From contig OY725492.1 in NCBI GenBank assembly GCA_963281255.1, forward strand, positions 992,001-1,056,000: DNA of 64,000 bases, written 5' to 3'. Under the pieces are notes generated by a model that ran no database searches, was not told the origin of the DNA, and saw only the letters and a program-made list of their open reading frames with translations. The DNA is from Aphrocallistes beatrix (Eukaryota > Porifera > Hexactinellida > Sceptrulophora > Aphrocallistidae). Below are positions 11,216-23,375 of the stretch, piece by piece. A program made the position numbers and the translations under genes. Numbering within the stretch: the first letter of the stretch is position 1; each line of letters opens with the position of its first letter.

Positions 11216-13790
11216 TTACTTGGTAACCATTCGGCCCGCAATATCCGGGAGGAGGAGGCTTAAGTGTGACTTGAGTTGCCTGCCCATCATGAGTTCGGCG
11301 GGCGACATCCCTGTCGCACTGTGAGGCGTGATTCTGTACTGAAAAAGAAACCTGGAAACCATCGTCTCTATAGAATCCATATTTGCCTTCTTCATAGCAT
11401 CTTTAAATGTTTGAACAGCCTTTTCAACTAGCCCGTTTGAGGAGGGGTGATAGGGCACAGTCCGGATGTGCCGAATGCCGTTTCGTTTGGTAAAATTCAT
11501 GAATTCTGTACTAGTAAATGCAGTCCCATTATCCGATACTAAGATATCCGGAAGCCCATGAGTGGCGAACATACCCCATAACTTCTCAATTGTCGATTGT
11601 GTGGTTGCTGAGGGCACTACTGCAACTTCCATCCATTTCGAATGTGCGTCTACAATTAGTAAAAACATTTTCCCCATAAATGGACCTACATAATCAATGT
11701 GTATCCGTGCCCAGGGAGGGGTGCTGGGGCCATTCCCAAGGGTGTAATGGAACCTTTGGCGGTAGATGCCTAGAGAGTTGGCATTTTTGACATGTATTCA
11801 CTTTATCCTCTAACTACTTATCCATACCAGGCCATCAGACAAAACTTCTAGCTAAACCTTTCATCTTAGTGATATCTGGATGTCCTTCGGAGCATGTCCA
11901 TTACGACCTCGCGTTCTTTGGGAGGCACCACTATCCTACTACCCCAATGGATACAACCATAATGTACTGTTAATTCCCCACTTCTACGTGCGAGCGAAGC
12001 ATAGCATTCTTCGGGTCCAATAGTCCGCCTCTGTAATAACAATCGTAGTATGTGTGATAATACTGGATCACGAGCAGTCCATATCTTAATTTTCTGAGAG
12101 TCTAATGGTGACAATCTAATATTCTTCATCAGCAAAATAGTCTCATCTGGTAATGGGGCATCCTTTGGTGCCTCTGATAGGGGAAGACGGCTTAAAAGTC
12201 TGCCATCCGTGGCACAGGTTGACCACAACCAAATATGTGTTGAAGGGGCTTGTGGTCAGAGCATATTGAAGAAAGCCGGCCGTATAGAAAATGATGAAAC
12301 TTTTTAACTCCAAAAATAATGGCCAGAGCCTCTTTGTCAAGTTGTGAATATCCTTTTCCTGCCTCAGCTAATGGTTGTGATGAATAGTATATTGGCCTTC
12401 CGCTTCCATCGTCCATTAAATGAGACAAAACTTCCCCAATTCCGTATTGTGACGCATCCGAACTAACGATCAACTCTTTATCAGGGACCAACACTCGAGA
12501 AGAAACTAGTAATTCTTTTACTTTCTCGAAAGAAGAGGCCTGATTTGTTCTCCAAAACCATTCCGTCTGATTTCTTAGTAGCAAATATAGAGGAGCCAAG
12601 ATCACTGAAATACTCTGAATGAACCTACCATAGTAATTTACTAACCCGAGGAAAGATCGAAGTTGAGATATGTTCTTTGGCGCCGGGGCGTGTAATATAG
12701 CGCGTACCTTCTTTTCACTTGGTTTGAATCCTTCTGAATTTATCACATGGCCGAGGTATTCTACTGAGGGCAAAAGGAATTTACACTTACCCCGTTTGAG
12801 ACAAAACCCAACATCGTTCAATCGTGTAAACACTTCTTTAAAGTTAAATGTTCCTCAATGCTCCTCCCAGTGACAATAATGTCTTCCAAGTAAACACAGA
12901 CATGGGATAGATTACGTAACACTCCTTCCATTATCCTCTGAAAAATGGCAAGTGCTGCAGATATTCCGAATGGTAGACGTGTGCATTGGAATAGACCCTT
13001 TTGGGTGTTGATTGTTGTTAAGACCTTGGAATGTTCTTCCAAAGGTATCTGCAAATATGCATGAGCTAAGTCCAGTTTTGAAAAAAACTTCCCTCCCGAC
13101 AAGGTCCTGAACAAATCGTTAATAAGAGGCAAAGGGTAAGTATCGACTTGTGCATACCGGTTGACCGTTACTTTGTAGTCTCCGCAAATTCGTATGGACC
13201 CGTCTCCCTTCACTATTGGGACAATTGGAGCTGCCCATTCAGAATAACGGACCGGTTCTATAACACCTTGAGGTACTAATCGATCAAGCTCGCCTTCCAC
13301 CCTTTCCCGAAGCGCATATCGTACTGTTCTTGCCTTGCAATATCTTGGAGAGGCTGTAGGGTCAATGTTAATTTTCGCTTTGGTTTCTGTTACACAACCT
13401 AATTCTTGCTTGAACAAGTTTGAATAGTGTCCCAAGAATTCCTGTAGTGCATCCGTTGAGCTGACTTGATTGAGTTGTGTCCAATCCAATTTGATGCTTT
13501 TAAACCAATCCCGTCCCAGTAGATTTGGCCCATTTCCCTTTACTACTAACGATAGATCAAACTTTTGGTTTATGAGGGATACTTCCACTTTGTTCGGAGC
13601 TTAACCAATGAATGTTTGATTGGAGGTGGACTTCCATGGATCCATAACGGTAGTAGGTTTCGTAGCTGATTAGGGAGAGAGTCCCGCCTGTATCTACTTC
13701 AAGGGAGAGATCCTGACCATTTACTTGAACTGTTACTCGAAATGGTTGAGTTTTAGAATCCTTAACATTGAATAGTGTATATTCTGCCAC
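11216..13790 (-). pseudogene. gypsy pol: protease, RT, RNase H, integrase (fragmented)
   Basis: Frames in order: 13790-13557 aspartic protease (LEVDTGGTLSLIS); 13588-12818 reverse transcriptase, with RYCKARTVRYALRE, SKLDLAHAYLQIP and, at the active site, VYLEDIIV, where the first Asp of YxDD is Glu; 12833-12192 RT thumb and RNase H (SDASQYGIGEVL, QLDKEALAI); 12228-11866 integrase N-terminal region; 11677-11216 integrase core with D10, D49 and E85 (DD35E spacing). Several frameshifts separate the frames, and the HHCC region around 11680-11870 is damaged. The protein would copy and integrate the element; this copy is dead. Confidence 0.9.
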
Positions 13791-14339
13791 GGTGTCAGTC
13801 TCGTTGTCAAATTCATCGACTTGTAATTGGAGTTTCCTTCGGATGGTACTCAGATAGGTTTCGTTCTTGCGACCTGGGCTTTGTGGATTGATTCAACTCC
13901 ACGCCCCAGTAAATTAAGCCCTTTTGTATGTTAAATCTGGCTCCGACAATAGTCTTCGGTACAATTGCACTAGCTTACACCCCCAACTATTTTAGAATTA
14001 CCATAATACCTGTTTTCGTGTTGATAGAGCTTCCTTTAGGAAGCGGAAAGAGCGAAAGAGAACCCAAATCGGTTGAGATTCAAAGTTACACCGATTTTAA
14101 TGTTATAAGCCAAAGTCTATGGGAAAATGTTGCTATACTGATTGATGCTGTATAATGTATTACTAATGATTGTGCAATGATATCGCGATCTGCATAGTAC
14201 TTCCTTTTGAATCTTTACTATCTTACACAGTCAATATTAGACGTTACTATTTTAAGATCGAAATTTTGGTAGTTATGATGCAAAACCCCAAAACAAAAAT
14301 CCAATCTTATTGATTCTAGTTATTGCTTAGTAAAATTTG

Positions 14340-15081
14340 ATTACTGAACCACAATTAGAGTTTTAGCACAAAAATCACCAAATTTGTCTATTTTTCTATT
14401 TTTGCTGCGCAATGATGACGTCATAACGGAATGATGAGAAATCAGTTTTGATGATAGTTGCATCTAGTGAACGACCGAAATTGATTTTGGCCCAAAGTTT
14501 CGGTTTCGGTAAAATCCTGGTTTCGGTCGTTCACTAGTTGTATTGTTATATTTTAGTACAGCCACCCGAGCAGCCACCCAAGAGTCAAGACCACCCAAGC
14601 AGACGAAAGTCATGTAGTCACTTAGGATGATTATATATTCATCAAAGCCAATCTTTATGTTATTTACTTCGTTTGTTCTTCACTCAAATTCTATAATTAA
14701 ACTATACTTCGTTTGGTCAAATTGTTCGTTCAGATTGCCACAATTAGTCATAACAGTATTATATGTGAAGAATATTAATATACACATTCTAAAAAATTTC
14801 AGCCTTCTATCACCTAAAATGGCTGAGTTATAGTCTAAAAACTTAAAAATCAAAAATTTCTAATTGTAAAAAAAGGTGACAACCTCAGACGAAAATGTCG
14901 ACTGATCATGGAAATATGACGTTCCATCATGAGTCCACATTTTCGTCTGAGGTCAGAACTTATTGGAGCCATAGCCAAAAGACTCCCACATGCCAAAAAT
15001 CAGCTTTCTGCGCCTGACAGTTTCTTCAATCAATTTGATACAGATATACTAGATACATTAATCGAGTTTTAATAGCAAGGA
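14340..15081 (-). mobile_element. Helitron-like H1 copy with internal insertions
   Basis: 14340-14462 and 14755-15060 match the H1 family (GATGACGTCATAA, CTCCCACATGCCAAAAATC). The 5' end at 15081 reads A|TCCTTGCTATTAAAACTCG on the minus strand. A 75-bp palindrome (14463-14537, CTAGTGAACGACCGAAA and inverse) and about 210 bp of unrelated sequence interrupt it. The GC-rich 3' end is missing. Confidence 0.55.
14463..14537. repeat. Short palindromic MITE
   Basis: Inverted ends CTAGTGAACGACCGAAA and TTTCGGTCGTTCACTAG, with two further TTTCGG words between. It sits inside the H1 copy at its GATAGTTGCAT site. The class is not clear. Confidence 0.65.
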
Positions 15082-15333
15082 TAATATCGTATGCACCGAT
15101 GAACGGTAATTCCGATAGTCGCTGTATAATTATTCTGTTAATTAAAATGATATTTGCTCTTTAATTCTTGTACTTTACCACGCTGCTGCTGCTGCTCCTC
15201 TCTCTAGCTAACGCACACCGACGGCTATATCTCCACTTATGTAGACTAGTTTGATGGCTACTGTATTCAAATCCAGAGTCTACAATATTCATCTAATTAC
15301 TATTAGCAGTAGTGAACTTGAATAACCAATATA

Positions 15334-16697
15334 CACTGGCGGTCATAAATAATTACTCACTTGAATATTTCATCTTTTTCGTAAGATAATTAGCATGTAC
15401 GGTTTATTTATAACTACTAACTAACTATTATTATATCAAATACGATGCTAATACCTAGTAGGGCCCCCCATAGCTTTAATAACTGCTGCACACTTTCGAG
15501 GCATGCTGTCATACAGCTTGGAGAGTCTTTCTATGGTTATGCCATTCCAAGCTTCATGAATTGCTGAGAGAAGTTCCTTATGATTTGTAGGGTTGTATTC
15601 GTGTATAGTCGTTCCAATGTGATCCCAGAGATTCTCGATAGGATTCAGATCGGGAGATTGTGCTGGCCAATCCATCACATCGATCCCATTGGACTCAAAC
15701 CATTCTTTGACAAGGGAAGACCTGTGACAAGGGGCATTATCCTGCTGGAACTGGCAGTTGTTGGTTAAAGCATGTAAATGAATTGATGGAATAAGGTTAT
15801 TATCCAAAATATCGATGTAGGATCTGCCATTCAAACTCCCCTTAACATCACAGAGTAATCCTATTCCATTTGCAGTCATACATCCCCATACCATGATGCC
15901 ACCGCCCCCATGTTTCACTGTAGTTTGAACGCAGGTCTCATGAAATTCTTCCCCAGGCATTCGTCGCACATATACCCGACCATCACTTCTATACAACAAG
16001 AATCTTGACTCGTCGCTAAAAATAACCCGTGCCCATTGTGCAGGAGTCCAATCTCGATGAGCTCTAGCATAGGCTATACGAGCCTTCTTGTGTTTGACGG
16101 TCAATCTCGGTTTTCTCCTAGGCTTGCGTCCGATAAGTCCAACCTCGCGCAACCTCCTCTGGGTGGTAGAAATGGAAATATCTATTCCATGTTCACGCCT
16201 TATTTCATTTCTTATCTGAGGAGCAGTCTTAAATCGATCTGCTTTGTTCTTCCGCACTAGTAGACTGTCTTCTCGTCGGGTCGTTTTTCTAGCCCTTCCT
16301 GGAATTGGCCGATCCGCTAGGCTACCATTCGTTTTTTCCTTCTTGAGGATAAGAGACACGCTTTTTTGGCAACACTCAACTCGATCAGCTATTTGTCTCT
16401 GAGAATAACCTTCCTGATCTAGTGCAACAATCTTTCCTCGGTTTTCTAAGGCGATTCTTCGCTTATAAATAGACATTTTTGGCTAATAATAGAAATTTGT
16501 TCAATCCGAGATCAGAATTAAAGTTGGTTATATAAATCTGAGTTTCTAATTTCTACTTGATTATTACGGTTATTAGTTGATACTGTATCAATATAATGGT
16601 TGAATAATAAGATCATACTTGATTTTGGAAGTTAAAGCTTAGATCTATGCTAAATTCTATATATGACAAAGTGAGTAATTATTTATGACCGCCAGTG
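15334..16697 (-). mobile_element. Tc1-like transposon, apparently intact
   Basis: 1364 bp, flanked by TA. Inverted termini CACTGGCGGTCATAAATAA and inverse, identical over about 27 bp. One uninterrupted transposase gene fills most of it. It lies inside E1. Confidence 0.93.
15448..16476 (-). CDS. Tc1-family DD34E transposase, full length
   Basis: A 342-residue open frame, the usual Tc1 length. The N-terminal helix-turn-helix pair is about residues 10-110 (GYSQRQIADRV; STTQRRLREVGL), with a GRPR-like PGRARKT between. The catalytic triad is D155 (FSDESRF), D246 (QQDNAPCH) and E281 (SPDLNPIENLW), exactly 34 residues between the last two. The glycine-rich HGGGGIMVWG is present. The protein cuts the element out and reinserts it at TA. 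The start ATG precedes the conserved N-terminal region, and the TIR begins about 220 bp upstream. No stop or shift is seen, unlike every other transposase here, so recent mobility is plausible. Confidence 0.95.
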   Translation of the reverse strand: MSIYKRRIALENRGKIVALDQEGYSQRQIADRVECCQKSVSLILKKEKTNGSLADRPIPGRARKTTRREDSLLVRKNKADRFKTAPQIRNEIRREHGIDISISTTQRRLREVGLIGRKPRRKPRLTVKHKKARIAYARAHRDWTPAQWARVIFSDESRFLLYRSDGRVYVRRMPGEEFHETCVQTTVKHGGGGIMVWGCMTANGIGLLCDVKGSLNGRSYIDILDNNLIPSIHLHALTNNCQFQQDNAPCHRSSLVKEWFESNGIDVMDWPAQSPDLNPIENLWDHIGTTIHEYNPTNHKELLSAIHEAWNGITIERLSKLYDSMPRKCAAVIKAMGGPTRY

Positions 16698-17137
16698 TAT
16701 GATTGGATTTTGCATCATAACTACCAAAATCTCGATCTTAAAATAGTAACGTCTAATATTGACTGTGTAAGATAGTAAGGATTCAAAAGGAAGTATGCAG
16801 ATCGCGATATCATTGCACAATCATTAGTAATACCATAGCATTCTATACATAAGGCAATGGCAGTCACTATTTTTTTTTGACCAGGGATTGCTTAGTATAT
16901 TCAAATTTACATTAATCCTTTATACGTTATATATGATTAATTAAGCATTTTAAGTGACCCCACTCACAACTATGACCATTAATTGTCAAGACATGTTTGA
17001 TCTTTGTAATTATTTTTATTCCGGAGAAAACAAATATAACATAATATAAATATTAAGCTCATAAATACAAAATAGACATTGGATTTCGAGAAGTACTAAT
17101 GAGACGGACTTCTACTTCTTGATGGCAGACTATGGCC

Positions 17138-17371
17138 TGGCTTAGCTTGAGATAGGCTCGATTTAGCTTGAGAGACAGACTTGATTTAACTTGAGAGACA
17201 GACTTGACTTAGCTTGAGAGACAGACTTGACTTAGCTTGAGGATAGACTTGACTTAGCTTGAGACAGACTTGATTTAGCTTGAGACAGGCTTGACTTAGC
17301 TTGAGAGACAGACTTGACTTAGCTTGAGATTGACTTGGCTTCGTTTGAGAGACAGACTTGACCTGAGACGT
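17138..17371. repeat. Minisatellite, ~22-bp unit
   Basis: Degenerate repeats of TTGACTTAGCTTGAGAGACAG, about ten units. The minus-strand open frame across it (17186-17443, repeats of SLKLSQVCLKL) is a by-product of the array rather than a credible gene. Confidence 0.85.
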
Positions 17372-18527
17372 CATAAGGAAACAATATACTTCTACGAGTA
17401 AGGAACAATCACACACCCTGACCTTCCAATAGGATATAGTCACACATTTCGGACCGCTACAGCATGATGAAGTTGACTAAATAAACAAATAATATTATTA
17501 AATCAGTTCTTGAATTTAGCAAGTTTAGTTTACTACGCGTATTATCATGTTTCAATACTACGGTAGTGCATTATATAGAGGTCTTAACTTTATTAGATAA
17601 TGAACAGTTGAAAAAGTGAAAAATGCTTTGGTAGAATGTCAAACCGTGACGTACTGTATGTGCAAAATTCCTCAAAGTATACAATGTTCTAATTCCAGAG
17701 TAGCACATGCCAAATGAATAAGATGAGTATGGGAAGAGCCAGAATAAAGTTTTAAAATTTCTGCTAAGGGTGCAGATACATCGTCGTTAAAATGACTATT
17801 CTTCTCTACCCAATTCACATTGACAAACATCATTGATGAATTTCAAGAACTTAACAGTTGTTTTTTCCATGTTATAAGCTAATTGTTCGCCTGAAGTTGA
17901 CTCATGGGAAACCTTAAGGGCCAAATTTATATTTTGCCTTTCCAAGATGATAGCCAGTAGGCTTTCGATGTTAATTTGGGGCACTTCTAAATAAATTGCA
18001 TTTATCCAAATTAAATAAGGTTCTTATGAACATGTTTTTGTAGAACGAGCATTGCATTCACTAAATTGGGGGAAAGTAAACACTTCTTCGTAGTCTTTTA
18101 AATTCAGTCAATTGTTTCTTACAAACTTGAGTATATGCATGATTTAGAATAATTACATTACTTATGTCTTAAGAAACCACTCACCCTTGGAATCTTGCAG
18201 TTTTAGTAGTCATCACAGCTCTTGGAATGACTCGATACCATTTTCACGAAGAGCACCATCTTTTGGTAAATTAAAAAACTTCATGGAGTGTTCTACTCCT
18301 CTGTAATTGGAAGTAAAGCCAGGCACGACACAAGACATCTCGTCCAAATATTAATTCATGCAACTAGTGTTGTCAAATGAGGCATTATAAATGAGTAATA
18401 GAAATGATATACAATAAAACAATACGTAATTGTAATACACTAGTGTTGTATGTGGAGTAAATATAAATATTGTGGTCACATAATATTTTCAAAATGAATA
18501 TTTAATCAACCCATGAACACAAAATAT
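17372..18527. other. Interior of element E2, no recognised gene
   Basis: AT-rich sequence. A 62-codon minus-strand frame at 17796-17984 (MPQINIESLLAIILE...) has no family I recognise and may be a fragment. I see nothing else supportable. Confidence 0.4.
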
Positions 18528-18534
18528 GTAATAA

Positions 18535-21500
18535 CGTGACCTACGTTATAATAAGGCCTGTTCACTAGTGCGATTTTTTGGATCATGGATGTCGTTTAAG
18601 TCCATAAATTTTTATTTCAAATAATCATGTATTTGATGGTATTCATCCAAATCGCAAACTTAAAAATTGGTCTTGTGCGATTTAAGGACCATGGATGCAT
18701 TTAAGGCCTTATTTTTACAATAAATGTTATAGTTGGAGAAAATTAACTAAATTGTGAATCCATGAGAGAAAATATTATTGGGTTTAATACTAAGCATATT
18801 TCAAATAGTTAGTGCCTGATAATACTACAAAATAATAAAAGATACGTATATGAAAGGGGTATGTGATAAGCTAATTGGGCTTCAATTTCTTTAATTTTCG
18901 AGTATTTTCGACACACGGTTTCAAGGGTAGCTGGGAATTCATGTTCTTAATCTTATTTGATATAAGACAGTTTGAAGTAGCGGTCAATAGTTTAGCTAAT
19001 ACATCCCACATGAGTGTACCACATTCGTCACAAATCACTCTCCATACTTCAGCTTGTTCATCTTCTATAAGACTAGTTGTTAACTGTATCAGGATACTTC
19101 TAGAAGGACCGGTTATAAAGTTATTGAATATGCTTGGTTGACTCTCGATAGAAGAGAATACTTTCCATAGCGTAATAATTGCATCTATGACATCACTACT
19201 TGGCCATTTTAGTGAGCCTCGGTCGATTATCTGAATTAATCGATATTCAGAATCTGAAGGTTCTTCAATTTCCATTTCTTTGTTTTCAGTGAGGAATAAG
19301 AGGCATGATTGACATTTAGTAGAATGTTTGTAATAGGCATGCACTGAGTAACCTGCTATAAAGGAGAGTGATTGGAGTATTTGCTTGTTTAATTCTATCT
19401 CTGAATATCCCTGAATCGCCGAGAGATACGTCTCCAAGCTGAAAGACGCATGGAGTCTTGGTCACAAGAGGATGAGCACGATTCTAAGAAGTTCTTAAGT
19501 GATATGTTATCTTCTACAGGCTTTTTCGAAAATAATTTGAGCATGCTGGACAACTTTATTCTCCGTTCTGTTTCAAGGACCTGGCAATAGCTAATGTGGT
19601 ATTGTGCTCCTGACATCATCCTATACAAGCCAAAATGATGCTCAAGGGGATCATTTTGCAAGAACGAAGAAAGGACGTACGAATAGCCACAATTTCCAGT
19701 CAGATGGTTTACAATGCACGGGAGTGCAATACAAGAGTGACGGAAACTTGTAAAGGTTTGAGGACTTAATTTACCTCTTTTGTCAGACATGACTTGCCAA
19801 CATTCAGCCCAATCAACTACACGTTGAAGGAACATAAATCTGGTATCATTGTAGGTAAGTGGAACTGAAAATTCATCTTTGTGAAGGATACCCTTGTTCG
19901 GAGTATTGATGTTGAATATCTTCCAAACATTACAAATAATGGTAATAAAATCTGCAGTCTGTGAATTTGTAGAAATGTGGTATCGCGATTGGTAGCTAAC
20001 GTTTAATGCAGCGGCTGTAGATTCATCAAATATCCTTAAGGCTAAAGAAACATTTAGTCGTTCAAAAGTGGAAGGCCAACAAGCTTTAGAGGTTAATCTT
20101 GGAGCTAATTTAGCAACAGAGTGTTGGTCACTTTTGTATAATTGGCGAATTTCTTCGAAAACTGCAGTGCTCGCAACTTGGATGTTCTCAAAATCTGGAT
20201 AAGTGAATGTTTTATTATAATCTATTTGATTTAGCCAGTTGTTACGTATCGATTTGATTATATGAACGAAGTCAAAAAGCAAAAACAATGGCCGGTTTGA
20301 GTCCATAGGGTGTAGAACAATATGCTCTAGGAGTCGGCTTGGAGAAAATAACTTGAAAATGTTAACGTTCATCGGGTAATTATTAGTACATAAAACGTGT
20401 ACAGAAAGTCCACATGCTTCAACATCACGAATAACCTCGTTGATGATAGGAAAGAGTACCTCAGCAGATGAGCTGGAACAGGGCAGTAAACGGACAATAC
20501 TGGACCATCGTTTGGACAAACTTGATACCATGAAGGCAAAAACGGTTTTTGCAGGATCAGTAGGATTCAAAGAAGATCCAATTATCTTACCTCCTTTGTA
20601 TGTAAATGTGGATTTTACATGAATTTCATCCATCTGAATCACTACATTTCGTTCCCATTTGTTAAACTGAGTGACTGATTGTTTGAGATAATTGGTAAAC
20701 TCAGAATCCAAACCAAAATTGGAATATAAGCGCTTTAGAGTAGAAAGGTGCGGCAATGATAGACAGTCCAGGGATGAAGATATCTATAGCAAACTGGCGA
20801 GATAAGCTGGCATTTGAGGGACAAGATAAGAGTTTCGATGTTGTATCGCCTCATAGTTTTCGCGATCAAAGCGTTTTGCAATTGGCATAGAATAAACTGA
20901 AGACTTGATAATACAGGCTGTTGGTTTCCAAATTCTTCTCCAGTTGAAAGGGAGTCAATAGCATTACGAATGCTTCCGGTTGCTTCTCTGACATGGTGTT
21001 GGAATGTTTCAGGAGAATTAGTAGGGGCAGAATGGTTTTCAATTTCTTTAAGCAAATCGTTAAGTTGACGAATATCATTTATCTGAGTGAGAGAAAGAGG
21101 AATGCGTATACCTTCGTAGAAACCAATAGTATGTAATGTTTCGGTAATAGTTAACGAGCATCGAATTGTAATCAAACTGTTATTCGTTATAGAAGGTTTG
21201 AGTAAATTAAAGGAATTATCATCAGAAGACCAAACTAACCAATGATTAGGCAAACCCGAGTGCTTCGTTTTGGATACCAAGTCTTCCAGTGTGGTAATCT
21301 GAAAAAGTTCTTTGTCTTGGTTATACTGTAATAGACTCTTATTTATAGCAGTATCAATCAAATGCTGTTCTCTCAAAGATCTATCAAATCTCGGAGGTAT
21401 GGTGTCAGATGACGAGGGGAGATGAAGTGGACATCCAGGTAGAAATCTTGGCACTGCATCCTTCTGCAATTTAGGCTTAGCTGGTACTTCTAAGTATGTT

Positions 21501-22133
21501 CCATCTGGTTGATGGATTGAAAAACTGGTCTGAATTTCTTCGTCGAGGAAATGTTTTGAGCACACAAACACATTCTTTAAGTCTCTGATACTTTCTCTAC
21601 AGAGCGCTCGGAGCCAACGATTGACAAGATCGGGTGGACCATTTGGCAACTTAAATACTGGAGTATAAGGTTCTCCTGCGTAATTACTCCGACATCCAGG
21701 GGCAGAACACCTGTTGGGCATGACAAGCTAATTGAAAGTATAAAAAAGGATAAATTGAGAGGTAGATTAAAGAAATGCACATAAGTATGATACAAATGAT
21801 AGAACAGGATGGGGAAGCGGCATTACAGAGATAAAAGTACAAGAGGACAAGGTACAACGGGTGGTGAGTACGTAAATGTATTGTTTCAATAAATTTAATG
21901 TAACAAACAGGTCGATTCATAAACGAATATAAATATTATGGGCTATTAAGAAATACTTTTTTACAAGCCTTCAACGACATCCATGGTCATTAAAATCGCA
22001 ATTTTTAAGTTTACGATTTGGATGAATACCATCAAATACATGATTATTTGAAATAAAAATTAATGGACTTAAACAACATCCATGGTCCAAAAAATCGCAC
22101 TAGTGAACAGGCCTTATTATAACGTAGGTCACG
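18535..22133 (-). mobile_element. P-type DNA transposon (THAP transposase)
   Basis: 3599 bp with inverted termini CGTGACCTACGTTATAATAA and inverse. A perfect 7-bp duplication GTAATAA lies at 18528-18534 and 22134-22140. The terminal repeats extend about 170 bp (18535-18720 with 21975-22133). It carries a full-span transposase on the minus strand. Confidence 0.85.
18871..21721 (-). pseudogene. P-element transposase (THAP9-like), two frameshifts
   Basis: Frame 1 (21721-20735) starts MPNRCSAPGC with a THAP zinc finger: C5, C10, C54, H57 and the AVP box at residues 89-91. Frame 2 (20756-19395) is the RNase-H-like core with GTP-binding insertion: QMDEIHVKSTFTYKGGKIIG, CTNNYPMNVNIFKLF, FLLFDFVHIIKSIRNNW. 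Frame 3 (19437-18871) is the C-terminal part (QSLSFIAGYSVHAYYK, CQSCL). Shifts near 20770 and 19430 break it. About 930 residues in total, the usual length. The family moves P elements; THAP9 is its vertebrate host copy. Only two lesions were seen. Confidence 0.9.
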
Positions 22134-22207
22134 GTAATAATTATATAGTTGATAATAACAGTTAATTTAGCGATTGTAGGATTGAATATACTAAGCAATC
22201 CATGGTA

Positions 22208-22510
22208 CTGTTGCATGAAAAAATGCCCCCACCATGGATATTCTTGCGTTTAACACTAAATATTGCTGATACTATTTATATACGATACATTTATTAAAGT
22301 CATTGTTATTACTTCACACGACTAGTTTGTTGATTTGCAATGCTTTAGTAAACGAATAGAACCCAAATAGCATTCAAAATGTTTTGTATAAGCATTGGCA
22401 TACTTTAGAATATCCATGGTGGGGGGCATTTTTTCACGCTAACTCCATGAAATTTTGCCCCCCCCATATTACATGAATATCCATGGTGGGGGCATTTTTT
22501 CATGCAACAG
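22208..22510. mobile_element. MITE inserted in the E2 right repeat
   Basis: 303 bp, termini CTGTTGCATGAAAAAATGC and inverse, flanked by TA. It contains several inverted copies of CCATGGTGGGGGCATTTTTTC. No ORF. Confidence 0.8.
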
Positions 22511-22863
22511 TACTATTTTTTTGGTGACTGTCATTGCCTTATGTATAGAATGCTATGGTAATTATACAGCATCAATCAGTATAGCAACATTTCCCATAGA
22601 CTTTGGCTTATAACATTAAAATCGGTGTAACTTTGAATCTCAACCGATTTGGGTTCTCTTTCGCTCTTTCCGCTTCCTGAAGGAAGTTCTATCAACACGA
22701 AAACAGGTATTATAGTAATTCTAAAAAAAGTCGGGGGTGTAAAATAGTGCAATTGTATCCCCAAAGTGACAATGCTCGGATATTTTCTTCAGTACGTTTA
22801 CGTAAACCGCAACTGACTCCTCTTGCTTGCGTGACCGCGAGTGGTAAGTGAAACGTTGGACAA

Positions 22864-23375
22864 TCACCGGTGGCTTAGGTCGATGTGATCCTTTACTAAC
22901 TGTACAATCTCATCAAAGGATTTATCTGTTGGTTTCTCAGGGACACAGAGATTCTTAACTAATTGGTAAATCTGTGGTCCACAGACAGTGAGGAGAATTG
23001 CTTTCCGTTTGTCTCCTGCATTGTTCGCAACAAAGTATTGTTGGAGCCGCTCTATACGTATATGAGGTCCAATCCTCTCGATCGCTATCGAATTCACTTG
23101 TGATCAGGGTTTCATCTAGCTTTCAAAGGTCATACGCCTAAATGGGATGTCACCATTTTTCTACGCACCTAGACACATTTTTATATATGTTTTATGCCAC
23201 GCGGCTAAGTAGGCATATGCCGCGCGCCTAGCCCCCAAAAATCATACGTCTAATTATGATCCATGGGATCAAATACGCGCCTCTAGGCGCACCCAGTACG
23301 CCTGGATGAAAGCCTGCTTGTGATACCATATGGTGTTGCCATTAATTAATTAAATCCCCAACTTTGTCGCCAGTG
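22864..23375 (-). pseudogene. gypsy gag N-terminal part, interrupted by a MITE
   Basis: From ATG near 23365 the frame gives MATPYGITSEFDSDREDW, is interrupted by the 212-bp MITE, then shifts to RIERLQQYFVANNAGDKRKA and ILLTVCGPQIYQLVKNL. This matches the N-terminal capsid region of Ty3/gypsy gag. It ends where the frame stops at 22864, about 110 bp before E1. It belongs with the pol at 11216-13790. Confidence 0.78.
23105..23316. mobile_element. hAT-type MITE with perfect 8-bp target duplication
   Basis: 212 bp, termini CAGGGTTTCATCTAG and inverse of CAGGCTTTCATCCAGG, flanked by CTTGTGAT at 23097-23104 and 23317-23324. It is inserted in the gypsy gag coding region. Confidence 0.88.

Larger units (their letters stand above)
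16833..22558. mobile_element. DNA element E2 with ~70-bp inverted repeats, hosting a P element and a MITE
   Basis: Left end CCATAGCATTCTATACATAA and inverse at 22558, flanked by TA; joining the flanks restores the E1 terminal repeat to within one base. The right repeat is split by the MITE at 22208-22510. Interior sequence outside the P element (16912-18527) holds a minisatellite and no recognised gene. Confidence 0.65.
13962..22755. mobile_element. DNA element E1 with ~325-bp terminal inverted repeats, hosting further insertions
   Basis: Termini CAATTGCACTAGCTTACACC and inverse, flanked by TA. The left repeat (13962-14286) matches the right repeat, which is split into 16704-16832 and 22559-22755 by E2. 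It lies in the gypsy between gag and protease. It carries no recognised transposase of its own; between its arms are a Helitron-like H1 copy and a Tc1 element. Confidence 0.75.

Noticed and set aside
17186-17443. 85-codon frame rich in Ser, Leu, Lys and Gln repeats
   Set aside because: Produced by the ~22-bp minisatellite; no domain, and the units drift in and out of frame.
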